Origin: Neospora caninum Liverpool
Taxonomy: Eukaryota; Apicomplexa; Conoidasida; Eucoccidiorida; Sarcocystidae
NCBI RefSeq assembly: GCF_000208865.1
Contig: NC_018390.1
Location: 3,614,270 to 3,678,269 of the forward strand
DNA length: 64,000 nt
Direction of reading: 5' to 3'
Shown: positions 25,335 through 36,700 of the stretch, piece by piece
Layout of the letters: the number at the start of each line of letters is the position of its first letter
Numbering within the stretch: position 1 is the first letter of the stretch
Program-made: the position numbers and the translations under genes
The notes under the pieces: model-generated
The model's input: only the letters and a program-made list of their open reading frames with translations
Told to the model about the DNA's origin: nothing
Database searches by the model: none

Positions 25335-27335
25335 AGGGTGAGGCTCGTGCAGTGAAGGAGAAACGACGGCCACATTCACACGACAGCGGGAAGTGCGTCC
25401 AGTTTCCCGCGCAGGAACATCGCTGACCCATTCCGCCAAATCGAAGGCAGAGGGTGGAGCTGCGCGTCGCGATCTAGACAGCTGTTTACTTGTATGGCCC
25501 ATTCACGTGTGCGGCACTGCGAAGCTAGAGAACCCGCGCATGCTTATTACACGTAAACTTAAAATTTTCCACAGATTTGTGCATATCTAGAGGTGTGTAT
25601 ATACATCAAGAGATACATATTAATGTATATCCACACTGGTAGCCACGAAATGGGACGCGTTGTGTTAGTCATAACGCGAACGGACGTTTCTTTCCGGTCT
25701 CCGTTTCAAGGGTTACAGTTTCCGGTTGTTCTCGGCGGCATCCGCCTGCTGCCAGAAGAAGCCCGACTGTTTTTTTGTTCCTATCGTGACTTTCCTCTTC
25801 GACGCCAATCCCGAGCCCAGCCCCTCCCGCATGCACAAACATGGCACGCCGGTATCCGCACAGGCGTATCTCTCTTCGTAGACATCTAAATGCATAATAC
25901 ATATATATACACGTATTTATATGTATGTATATATATATATATATTGATACTCACGTACCACATCATCTCAAAGATGATTTATCAGACTATACATGTAGAT
26001 AGGTGTCCACCTAGATACTTCCCTGTTGCCTTTGACACTTACGAACGGGGACTCTTCCAGTAGAGGAGAGAGCGAGGTCGCGTCGGAGTCGAGAAAAACG
26101 CCGGGTGTGTGCCTCTCTGTCCAGTCCTCTACTCGCGTCTCCGCTCCACGGGTTTCGTTTTCCGCAGTGAACCGTAACTCCCGAGCACCGGCAGTCCACG
26201 TTTTCTGTGGCGTTTCGGCGGCGGCAACTCAGAGCTGAGGCCTGTGCCTCTGTTGGCGGTTGCACGTCGGAAGAGAGCGCTGTCTATAGCAGATATGAGT
26301 TCCGCAGCTGCTTCCTCACCGCCTCTCTTTGTCTAGCCGCCCAAACACTGCGTGCATCTTGCCCCGCCAGTCAACTTGTTCGCGCCCCTCGGGAAAAGCA
26401 CTCGCTCCTCGAATACCCCGTCCTGTTCGGACGGGGTTTTCAAACTCCCGCACCACCACCGATCATTTGCAACAAAAGCGGACGCGCGCACTGATGCTCT
26501 GTTTAGACAACTGAGCCTCTGCCGAGTACGAGAGGGCCGTAACGCGAGCTCATGTTGGGTTGCTGATCTGCCCGCCCCCTTGGTGGAAAGCCTGTCCTGG
26601 CACTGGCTCTCAAGGGACCACCGCTGCTCGCAAAGAGATCTTAAGCACGAAAACGCAGCTGAGGATTCTGAGAAGCTGCATGTTCATTCTCTCGGGCGCC
26701 ATGTATACACATCTACGACTACAGGCTCGCCCCAAATCTGAGAGACCATCTAGCAGAGCCGCTTCGGACCGTCGACCATAATGCTTTCGCGGGTGTATTT
26801 GCTTCAATATGTGTACCCACAGACAAATCTCATCCCACTGTGACATCCGCGTGAGCGTCTTTCGTTTCCCCCACAACTTGTACGATTTCGGTGATAGGAA
26901 CCAGGCACTCATTTCTGGTTCCTATCACCGACGGCAACACGCACGGCCCTGGCAGCCAGAACGGAAGTCGTCGCTCGTGCTCAGATGAAGTTTATCGTGG
27001 GCGGATTCGATGCCAAAAGAATAAATTTGCTGCCACTGTAACTTTTGCTTTTCGTGCACGATTTGCCGTCCCCTCTGCTGGCACTTCGAACCCCCCACCG
27101 CAGCATCCCAGTGCGGCTGCGTCTGCACTATGTCAGTGTTTCGAAACAGATGTTTCTCCGGTGTAAGACATTCGCACTCTCTCCGGTCATCAAGGAACTA
27201 CTACGCGCACCGTGGATACGTGAGTCCTTCCCGTCGACCTTGATATACCTGGCCATTTCCTGTCGTTTCTTCGGATGCCCCCCTTCTGAGGCTCCCAAGC
27301 CGCACCCTTCTACACGCTCGAGTTCACCAAAACTC
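25335..27335. other. Spacer between convergent PWD and SPT genes
   Basis: The + strand PWD gene ends at 25334 and the minus-strand SPT gene ends at 27336, so both 3' untranslated regions and terminators must lie within these 2 kb. I see a TA microsatellite at 25900-25943, a perfect inverted repeat at 26888-26931 (listed separately), and no convincing coding exon. Confidence 0.6.
26888..26931. repeat. Perfect 17-bp inverted repeat with 10-nt loop
   Basis: The left arm tcggtgataggaaccag (26888-26904) is the exact reverse complement of the right arm ctggttcctatcaccga (26915-26931), with a 10-nt spacer. Pairing stops on both sides. An RNA from either strand would fold into a strong 17-bp hairpin. 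It sits between two converging genes, so it could lie in either 3' untranslated region, act in 3' end formation, or be the remnant of a small inverted-repeat element. No T-tract follows it that would suggest a bacterial-type terminator. Confidence 0.9.
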
Positions 27336-29292
27336 CTAAAACGTTATAGGCCCGTTTTCCAATTCAGGTGTCGGGAGCAATTCGACGGTCGTTTTCACCA
27401 GATCTTTGACAAACTTGTCCATAATTTCTTTGGTATATGCTGCAGTAGCAGTTACGCGGATGCGTGGGCGCATCAGTGGACACGCGGGGTGCATCGCCGC
27501 TGCAACAGCCCATCCTTTAGACAAGAGCGATCGCGTGACGCCGCACAAACGATATGGGTCGTTCGGGAACACGACGGGGATGACAGTTGTGCAATCCGCT
27601 CCTTCGACTTCGTACTTCCTGTCTGCCGGGTAGTCAGTTGGCCAGTTTCCATTCCCTGTTCTCAGGGCGCGCCGCAGATATAGCGCGTTTTCTTGCGCCT
27701 TCGCGATTCTCCACCTCTGTTTGCCTTGCATAAGCTCAAAAGCCTTTTTCGCGCCTCCAGCTGAGTAGGCCGTGAGCGGGGCGGAGAAGACGCTTCCTGG
27801 AGCATGAAATTCAAGGAATTCAATCAAATCTCTGTCTCCCGTGATGAAGCCGCCGATGCCGCCGATCGACTTGCTGAACGTCCCCGCAATAACGTCGACT
27901 GCCCCTGGCATATTGAAGTGCTCCTCGAGTCCGCGACCAGTTTTTCCGAGCACCCCGAGGCCGTGTGCCTCGTCGACCAGAATGCGGCAGTTGTACTGGT
28001 CGGCCAGGCGGCGCACGATCGGCAGGTCGGCGATGTCGCCGTCCATCGAGTACACCGACTCGATGATGATCCAGCAGTTCTGGTACTTTCTGCGCATGCT
28101 GCCGAGAATCTGTGCCAGGTGCTGCCAGTTGTTGTGGCGAAAAGTCACCTCTTTGGCTCCAGACAACTTCATCCCTACCCGCAAACTCGTGTGTAGTCGA
28201 GCATCACCAACAATGAGGTCGCCTTTCTTCGCCACTGCACAGATGCTACTCATCGTCGCCAAGAATCCAGTCGCACAAAGCAACGCATCTTCGCGGCCAA
28301 AGAAACGTCCAACAATTTGCTCTAGTTCACGAAGAATAGTGGTGTTTCCCCCGACCATCCGCGCTCCGTGGTTCCCTGTTGACCACAAACGCGCGGCTGC
28401 GAGTGCTGCCTCTTGGACCTGAAGACGAAAAACTCCCACAGCACACCAATGCGTTTCGTATTGATGAGCGGACCCGTCCATAAGCATGGAACAAACAAGG
28501 AAACCAATGTACGCCTTACGCAGATACTGTGGCAAGACACACACACACACACAAAACCACATGCAAACAGGAATGCGGTGCTGGTGGCACAGACCTCGCC
28601 CCCCTCCGTTCCAACACACTTACCAGAGGCTCTCGCATGAAGTCGAGGTAGCTGTAGGAGCTCATGGGGTAGGCACTGAGACCCTCGCAGGTGATGTATT
28701 GGTTTCTCACATCGCTGATTTGAAAGCCAAATGGCCAGAGCTCTTTTGACTTCATGTGGCGCTTGATGTCGAGGTAGGTCTGGACTTCCTTTTCTCCTTT
28801 GCGATTCTCGAGCCTTAGCAGGACTTTCTGCAGCTGGTAGAACATATGCCTGTGGCCCTCCGCAGTACGCTTTAGTTTCAGTGCTTGCCAGTAGAACCAA
28901 CAGCGAATGTGTAGCTTCGAGAACCACTTGGCAAGCAGGTCCTTCAAAGTTCCTTCATGTGCCGCCGTTAAAATCTGTGCAAAAACTTGGCTCTTCCCTG
29001 ACGCCTGTTTCGCTGCCTTTACGAGAGCGCCTTCCACGTCTTTCACTGCTACATAACTGGACACCCGAGGCACTGGGAGGAGCTCCATGACAATCCAGCT
29101 CCACCTGAGTGAACCGGAGCTCACGTCATCGGCAAAGAACGCCAAGAGAACACCCAGCAGAGACGCGGATAGAAAGGCACAATAAAAAAAGTCAACATTC
29201 TTCGTCCACTCGCCGTTTCGACTTCCCCCCAACCCCATGGGGTCACTGTCAAAGACAAAAACGCTTCCAAACATCGCGGCGTTCTGACACAT
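27336..29292 (-). CDS. SPT: Serine palmitoyltransferase, downstream tandem copy (2 exons, 583 aa)
   Basis: This PLP-dependent alpha-oxoamine synthase condenses L-serine with palmitoyl-CoA to 3-ketodihydrosphingosine, the first step of sphingolipid synthesis, at the ER. Exon 1 is 29292-28624 and exon 2 is 28418-27336 on the minus strand. The phase-0 intron (GTAAGT...CAG) falls right after REPL. An N-terminal hydrophobic segment at about residues 34-53 (FFYCAFLSASLLGVLLAFF) is the likely ER anchor. The fold-I core shows TWSTGNHGAR-type substrate loop, TFRHNNW, the PLP-pocket DEAHGLG and the Schiff-base lysine in GTFSKSIGG (about residue 406). Apicomplexan SPT is described as of prokaryotic origin and able to act without an LCB1/LCB2 pair. 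Start ATG 29292 has a second in-frame ATG six codons later. A closely similar gene lies upstream at 31728-33708; I cannot say which matches the published SPT1 or SPT2. Confidence 0.94.
27907..28094 (-). repeat. Near-identical tract shared with the second SPT gene (copy A)
   Basis: This stretch matches 32281-32468 at a constant offset of 4374 bp with four mismatches in 188 bp. It covers the codons around VYSMDGDIADL through DEAHGLG to EEHFNM. Just outside it the two genes differ at many synonymous sites: about a fifth of positions in the 69 bp below 27907, and clearly again above 28094. Confidence 0.88.
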
Positions 29293-31727
29293 ATCAAATC
29301 TGTATTAAATGCCTTCTCGAACAGAAGATCTGTAGCTGCTCAAGATGGTGGCGAGAACAAGGTGTAACTAGAGGCTCATCCGACTGGGAAAAAACGGCTG
29401 ATAAAGAGTAGAAGAGGCAACGGCTGAAAGCCCCTACGCGGAAACCAACGGACATATTCCTGTATTCCCTTCTAAAACCAGGTCGAAGACGATTCAGCTC
29501 CCTGTCGGAAATTTGCTGTTCGCCTCTCCCCCGCGTCCAAGAAGCTTCTTTGTAGTCCTCTTTCAAACTTCCCCACACAGAAGATGAACAACGGAGCGGA
29601 CCTATGCGTTGTGTCACGGACTCACTGCATCAGCCTACCGTCCTGGGCAGGAACGACAGACCAAAAGAGGTCCGGTCGGGAGACCGTGCGTCTTCAAAAA
29701 TGCGCTAAAAGACAAAGACCTCTACAAAAAGGATCGCCACGTTTCTAAACGTTTCTGGAAAGACGTCGTAGTGCTTTGTCTGTGAACCGGTTTGTTACGG
29801 TGCTGTAGAAACCAACACGGCAACACACACGCGGTGAGAAAAAAAAAAACCGTCTCACTCCAGTCTCTCGTGTACTGCTGCGGTTGCAAGGAACCACGAT
29901 CTAGAAACATCTGCAGTCGATCCGCACCACACAAATTGTTGATTCTGTTTCTAATTCGAGAAATGCACGAGCCCGTTTGTAGCGCTTCATGTGAGAGCGA
30001 CTTCAACGCTAATCAATCGACAGGACACACACCATTTTGCGTCGAGCGCGATTTTTCAGAAACGGAACCTCTCAAGTAAATAGGCAAGCTGCTCGAATCA
30101 ACGGCGTTATTCGCTTAGGCCCCGTCTTTCCTCCCCCTGTGAACGTGCTCAGCAGTCGCTCATGTGTATACACACCCAAACTGGTTGCACAGTAAGAGTG
30201 CGAACCAGAAACCAAGTACCTGAACGGAGAACCAGTGGTGCGGTGGTCCTCGCTGACGGAGACCGGAGAAACACCAACAGTGTCAGCCAACGACCGTACG
30301 GGAGAGTTGGCGCAGCAGACCCCGCGCAGGGGCGGTTTTACCACGAGGTTTTCACTGGACCGGCAGCGACCCTGTTGTGACCGAAGTGGGTGCATCGCCC
30401 AGCCGTGCTTCGTCGCCGGTTGGTTGCTTTATTTCCCTTGTCGTGTTTTCACGGTTTAGACCGCAAAGTGCGTTCGCGATGGCAAGAATATGACACCAAC
30501 GAGCAGCGGGCCATCTCCGGACAGCACATATTAAGTCGGTCGGAAAATCCTTTTCCGCAACAGCGTTCAGGTGTATATGGCCGACACAAGGAAGTTTCTC
30601 TTGTTTCGGTTGAGGCTGTGTACTCGCCCTGCCAGAACACCCCGTTATCCGTCCACTGGTTTTATGGACGGGCGCCCGACCATAAATGCGTACACACGTG
30701 ACCCCTCCGTCAAAGAATTCCCGTGTCGCCTGGTGCTTTTCCACCTGAGTGTCGCTTCGGATGCCATGCCGGGGGAAAACTCTACAGTTGAGGTGCGTGT
30801 GTAGTAGGTCAAGAGACGCGTGAAGGTTCTGTCGACACGGTGCTTGTTTGTACTCGTGTGTTTTTCAAGAGCCGGTGATGCGGTGCGTGTAAGCCAGTCG
30901 GTGCTCTCGCCGCTGCAACTGTGTCTTGCTGTCGGTGTAGGGTCACCATGCGGAGGCCCCTGCGATTTCGTCTTGAAAAGAGATGCGCCGTTTATGTTAG
31001 TGCAAGTTTCGGTCTTTGGCGGCGGCGAAAAATGCACCCTCGCCTCCAAATGCATGCATACAATTATTTTCCGACGGAACGAAACAGGCGTGGAATCGAA
31101 AAAAGTCAAGCACGTTTTAGGGAGGGTTCTCCCCAACAACACTCACAAGAGGACACACGAGTGTCAGTCCACTTCTCCACTGGACAGGAAGAGTGGAGAG
31201 ATGGGGATAACAAAACCAGGCGTTTCGGCCCCTGCAGCGCAGGAAACTGTCTTTGGACTATGAAGAAAACGTCTCACCCGGAACACCCGTTTACATCCTC
31301 GTCTCCTGTTTCACAGACACCTCCTGCCGAAACTAAAGACCGTACCATCCACAGTATATGTGTATATATACGTGAAGACACCTGGATGGATGCGTAATCA
31401 CACAAGCGTATGTGCATCCCGTGCACATTTGCACGTGTACACATATACATTTATCTAGAGAACACGGACATCATCTAATGGGAGGTAGAAGCCTCGTCGC
31501 CGCCAGAAGAAGACAGTGCTGGTCTTCTCCCGCCAAATTTTTTCCTCCGGAAAAAATCCCGTTCTCCCCGTCGCTCTCTCCTGTGTGCAGTCCACCCCGG
31601 CTTCCTACACGCCAGCCTCCGCGTTTAAGACGCATGCAAAAGACGTCTGAAGACGTCTCCAGTGTGCAAAACTATACATAAATATATATGCACACCCCCC
31701 AAAGGACGCAGATGTGTTTTCCTGGGC
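29293..31727. other. Spacer between the two SPT genes
   Basis: About 2.4 kb holds the 5' region of the downstream SPT gene and the 3' region of the upstream one. I see no exon supported by splice signals or motif. Open frames across 30072-31400 appear on both strands with no family resemblance. Confidence 0.5.
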
Positions 31728-33708
31728 TCATCGGAGTGTGTCAGTAGGCGGGCACTCGACAGTGGTTTCGACGAGGCTTTTCACGAATTCGTCCATCATT
31801 TTTTGGGTGTATGCCGCGGTGGCAGTGACGCGGATTCGGGGGCGGGCCAAGGGGCAAGCAGGGTAGGCTGCAGCCGCAACCATCCAACCGCGCTTGAGCA
31901 TGGCCTGGGTGACGCGGAAAACGCGGTCGCCGTCGTTGGGGAAAACAACGGGGATGACTGTCGTGCACGCCATCCCCTCCAGCTCGTACTTTCGTTCTGC
32001 GGGGTAGTCTTTCGGCCACAGACCCATGCCGGTTTGCAGTGCGTGTCTGAGGTACTTTGCGTTCTCCTGGGCCTTCGCAATGCGCCAGCTCTGCTCGCCT
32101 TGCATAAGCTCAAAGGCCATCATGGCACCGCCTGCGGAGTAAGCAGTGAGCGGCGCGGAGAAGACGCTGCCGGGGGCGTGGAAGTCGAGAAACTCGACGA
32201 GGTCTTTGTCGCCGGTGATGTAGCCGCCGATGCCACCAATCGACTTGCTGAAGGTTCCGACAATCACATCCGCCGCGCCGGGCATATTGAAGTGCTCCTC
32301 GAGTCCGCGACCAGTTTTTCCGAGCACCCCGAGACCGTGTGCCTCGTCGAGGAGAATGCGGCAGTTGTACTGGTCGGCCAGGCGGCGCACGATCGGCAGA
32401 TCGGCGATGTCGCCGTCCATCGAGTACACCGACTCGATGATGATCCAGCAGTTCTGGTACTTTCTGCGGTGCTTCGCCAGCGTCTGCTGCAGATGGTGCC
32501 AGTTGTTGTGGCGAAAAGTCAACTCCTTGGCGCCAGACAGCTTCATCCCGGACCGTAAGCTTGCGTGCACGCGGCTGTCGCCCACCAGCAAATCGCCCTC
32601 CTTCGCCACAGCGCAGATCGAACTCATCGTCGCCAGGAAGCCCGTCGCACACAACAGCGAGTCTTCGCGGCCGAAGAAACGGCCGACCATCTTCTCCAAG
32701 TCACGCAAAATGCGCATGTTCCCCCCCAACATTCGGGCTCCGTGATTCCCGGTCGACCACGTTCGGCCCGCCGCCAACGCAGCTTCTTGAACCTGCACCA
32801 GCAGACAGCGCGCACCACAAGACAAGAGCCAAAGTGAGACAGAGCGTCTTACAGCACAAGCAACAGGCCTCCTACACCCACATTTTTAGTCCCTTCTTCG
32901 TGTCGGCAGAGAGGTAAGCACTCGCACATACACAGGAGTGCAGACAGTTTCTCTATCCATCACAAACGTGCACCTACAACAACTACTACAAAAAGATATA
33001 TACATACGTGTTTTAGATGTGAAGATTCAACGTTTTTGTGAATGGCTAGGCGGAACTCACGAGAGGCTCTCTGACGAAGTCGAGGTAGCTGTAGGAACTC
33101 ATCGGGTAGGCGCGAACGCCTTCACAAACGATTTGTGTGTCTTTGACGTTGGAGACTTCGTAGGCAAAGGGCCAAAGGTCTTTGGATTTCATGTAACGTT
33201 TGGCGTCGTTGTAGGACTCCATTTCTGTCTCGTCGGGTCTGATTTCGAGGTTGAGCTGGACTTTCTGCATTTGGTAGAAGAATTGGCGCCGGCTCTTGGC
33301 GGTGTACTTGATCATCAACGCTCGCCAGTAGAACGCGAGGCGCTGTAAGGCGCGCTCCGACCACTTGGAAAGGAGAACCATGACGGTTCCATCGTGGAGG
33401 GCGGCGAGGAACTCCTCGAGGACGCGTTTGCTCCCCGCTTTGTGCTTGGCCGCCTTGGCGAGCGCGCTCTCGACGTCTTTGTAGACGACGTGGGAGGAGA
33501 AGGGAGTGATCGGCAGCAGCTGAGTGGCGATCCAGCTCCACCGGAGGGATCCCGAACTCACTTCGTCGTTGAAGAACGCCAGGAGGATTCCCAACACAGA
33601 CGCGGAGAGGAATGCGCATTGAAAGAAGTCCAGATTAGAGGCCCATTCCACACCTGCGCCCAGAAACGGGGTTCCGCCCCGCGCAAAGTACGCTGCACTG
33701 GAAGCCAT
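31728..33708 (-). CDS. SPT: Serine palmitoyltransferase, upstream tandem copy (2 exons, 570 aa)
   Basis: Same reaction and family as the neighbouring copy. Exon 1 is 33708-33061 and exon 2 is 32792-31728 on the minus strand. The phase-0 intron (GTGAGT...CAG) is in exactly the same place, after REPL. The protein begins at MASSAAYFARGG; the open frame continues upstream but has no further ATG. A hydrophobic segment at about residues 28-46 (FFQCAFLSASVLGILLAFF) predicts one N-terminal membrane span. Catalytic features are intact: STGNHGAR, TFRHNNW, DEAHGLG and GTFSKSIGG with the lysine at residue 399. The C-terminus (ECPPTDTLR) differs from the other copy. Conserved intron position and residue spacing show that the pair arose by tandem duplication after the intron was present. 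Both copies look functional. Confidence 0.94.
32281..32468 (-). repeat. Near-identical tract shared with the first SPT gene (copy B)
   Basis: Partner of 27907-28094. Of the four differences between the copies, the adjacent pair (CC versus GG on the + strand) falls in the codon before DEAH, changing Val to Leu. Confidence 0.88.
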
Positions 33709-36700
33709 GTTCGACAGACTCGCGTCAGCCCGAACGGAAGGCAATCGGTGAAACCCAGAAGCGTGGCCACGAGAAGAAACGGGGCGTCCGGGATCTGGCG
33801 CTCCCAGCAAAAAAAGGCGACGCACGCTATCGCTGTTGTGGTGCCTTTCGTCCAGGCTGGGTCCAGGTGGGGTGTGTACGGACACCCCGCGGAGAGATGC
33901 AAAGACGATGCGGCGAGGCTTCCGGACTGTTAGAAATCCGCGAAGCGCGTGTGCGGCTCTGGTACGAGGCACTTTCCGAGGCGACTTGCCATGCGAATTA
34001 AACTAGTGGACCGGAAAAAGTGAGCGGACGCAGCCGGAATCCGCGCACGGTTGGTGTGCGGAGAACCCGGACGAGCACGAAAAATCAGACTGGAGAAACG
34101 GGAGTTGAGAAGGAGAAAAAAAGAAGGATGACGCCAACCACACGAAACGCAAAAACCGCGGGCACAGGCTGGAGAACAGATTACGGACACGCTGCGTTCG
34201 GCGAGCAGGTCACACAACACCAGGAAGGTTCGCACGAGGACAGAGGCATCGATGACACCAGACGCAACGAAATTTTCCCAGTTCAGGACAGTCGAAAACG
34301 AAACACTAAGACGAGGAGGAAGTCAGGTCAGCACGAAGCTGAGATCTCCTGCACACTGCTGTCGACGTGGAACTTTCCCGTGGCGATTAGGCACCGCGAA
34401 CGTTGCGAGGTCGGACAAATGATGCGAACAATTTCTTAGTAGACGAATACGGAATCTGCACACGCATTTTGTGCATGTTGCTAGAAACAAGGATTTGTGT
34501 CCCACTCGCAATTCTTTGTCTCGAGCACGACGGGAATAATTCCTGGAGTGTGTATATACGTGGAGGCCGCAGGTCTCAGTCCGTTCTTCTCAGTTCAGAG
34601 AGAGAACACCAGGGGTACGAACGCATCTGCCTGGCAGTTTTGCGGTTTCTCAGCAACGGGGCGAAAAAGATGCGTGGTGACAACGGCAGAAAGTGTGCAA
34701 GCTTTTGAAAATTCCGGCGGGCAGCGGGGGGGAACAGTATCGAAGAAACGCCGGTGTCTTCAAGGGGACAGGCGATTTAAACTGCACAGACGCTTTTTCG
34801 GTCAGCGCGCACCGCGTTTCTGCGAGTTAAAAAAAAGGGACTGAAAGCTACAGGGGGAAGAATACGGAAAACATACTCACGGAAGTCACCCCGCAGAAAC
34901 GTCCAAATGGCACCGCTTCGAAGATCCTGCGTTTTCGATGCAGTGTGTACGAAGTTGGCCTGGGTACAAACGTACAGATGTGTTGAAAAAGAAACTGTAC
35001 AGAAAAATTAACTCAGAGCTTTCAGGGGGGTACACGTAGATGCCCACACGCAACCGCGCACAGCTGGACAGAAGATGACCACCGCTGTTTACAATGTCTG
35101 CCATCCGTTTGTGTGTCGCGAGATAGTAGACGTTCGTCAGGCGAGAGTTCCTCCGTCACGCGCTCGATCGCGCGCGAGAGGGTCTGTGTATACTACACAG
35201 TCTGTCGGAACGAGCAGGAAGAGGATGGTGAGGCAAGGGGAAAAGTAAGGCGCACATAATGGGGAGGTCTGGGCGTCTTTCTACAATCAGGAAGAGAAGT
35301 GGGAGTGACTCTTAGGACGTTTTGGCTGAAGGGAAATCACCGCTGCAACACGACACCTTCGATTGGCTGTGCGACCTGGAAGGGGAGGCTGTGCGCGTAG
35401 GGGAAAAGCTGGCGGGCAGCGGTGCGCTTGTGGGAAAATCGAGATTGAAGGTTTTAAGAAAAGGAGCGAATTCTTCGATTCGCGCGATTCTTGTACTCAA
35501 ATGCGCAGGACACACCTGTTTCTGGGGATCTCCGCACAGAAACCGACAGCGATCTGGTCACCAGGCATTCTTTGCCCAGCAGCACCAGTCGCGGTGCACA
35601 GCAAGGAACTGTGTGGTCGGGTCTCTGGCCAGCGCATCTTTTAGAGCTCAAGGTAGAAAAAAGGGGGAAACCAGGTGGGCACAAGGATGTACCGCTTTTT
35701 ATGCCCGTGAGGCCTTCGCGTGAGAGCTGCGGGAACACAGAAAGCTCCACGCCATTCACTCTACGGGGGTGTTAGTCACATAGCTCCGAAAAAGCAAGGG
35801 CCAGGCCACGAATCTTTCTGCAGCTTTGTCTGAATCCGCGCGAGGGCGTTAGGTTACAACGAAGCCAAATGCCACCAGCGAGAGGTGGAGAGAATCAAAC
35901 GACCGGGTACGGTCCCTTTGGAGTTGTGGAAGTACACGGGGAGAGGGTGATGAGGCAGCGGTGGTCCAAACAACAAACGCGGGGGAACGTTTCCTTTTTT
36001 TGAGGCCAAGACACGAACGGGAAAAAAGATCGGATGCAGGAAGGGAGGAAACTAAAAGCAACAACACAGATTTACACAGGTATACCTGCGCATGCATATT
36101 TACACAGGTATACCTGCACTTGCAGAAGAATGTTTCCGTCGACCCACATGAACCGTTTCGTTTAGAGCGTGAGGACAAATGTCTACAGATGTCGGTACGA
36201 AGATAAGAACACAGGATCATATCAAGAGTGAGCCTGAAGACACGTGCGGATCTAGTTCCTGGAAGACAGGTGCGGAAAACGCGTTGACGAGAGGTTTTTT
36301 TTGGTTTAATCGACGAGGTTTAAACACGGTAGTTTGTTTCGAACAGGAAATGAGGGACCGAGAGACACACATCTTCCAAGGTTTGCAGAGATGAGGCACA
36401 GAAGGGAAAGGGTTTTCCCAACGGTAGGGAGAACAACTCGCAGGCGATACTTTTGTTTTGATCGGTAAGTCTGCGCATTCGTTTTGTCAGGTGTTTCGAT
36501 GTGCATGATAACCCTCGGTTTCGGATGCTATTGTAAAGGCCAGGTTGTATGATGGAAGATCTGCATCCGATTTGACGGAAGTTCGGATTTCGCTGCTCTG
36601 CGCGTGACAGAGAGGATCTAGCGCGTGTCAGGGGGCGACTGCAACCCAGGACTCCTCCGCAGCGAAGATGATGTTTATGTCTCGCGTCTTTCCTGCGAGG

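Noticed and set aside
35322..35723. Open frame of 133 codons on + in the SPT upstream spacer
   Set aside because: Starts at a non-ATG codon, has no motif, and lies in purine-rich sequence suggestive of minus-strand leader.
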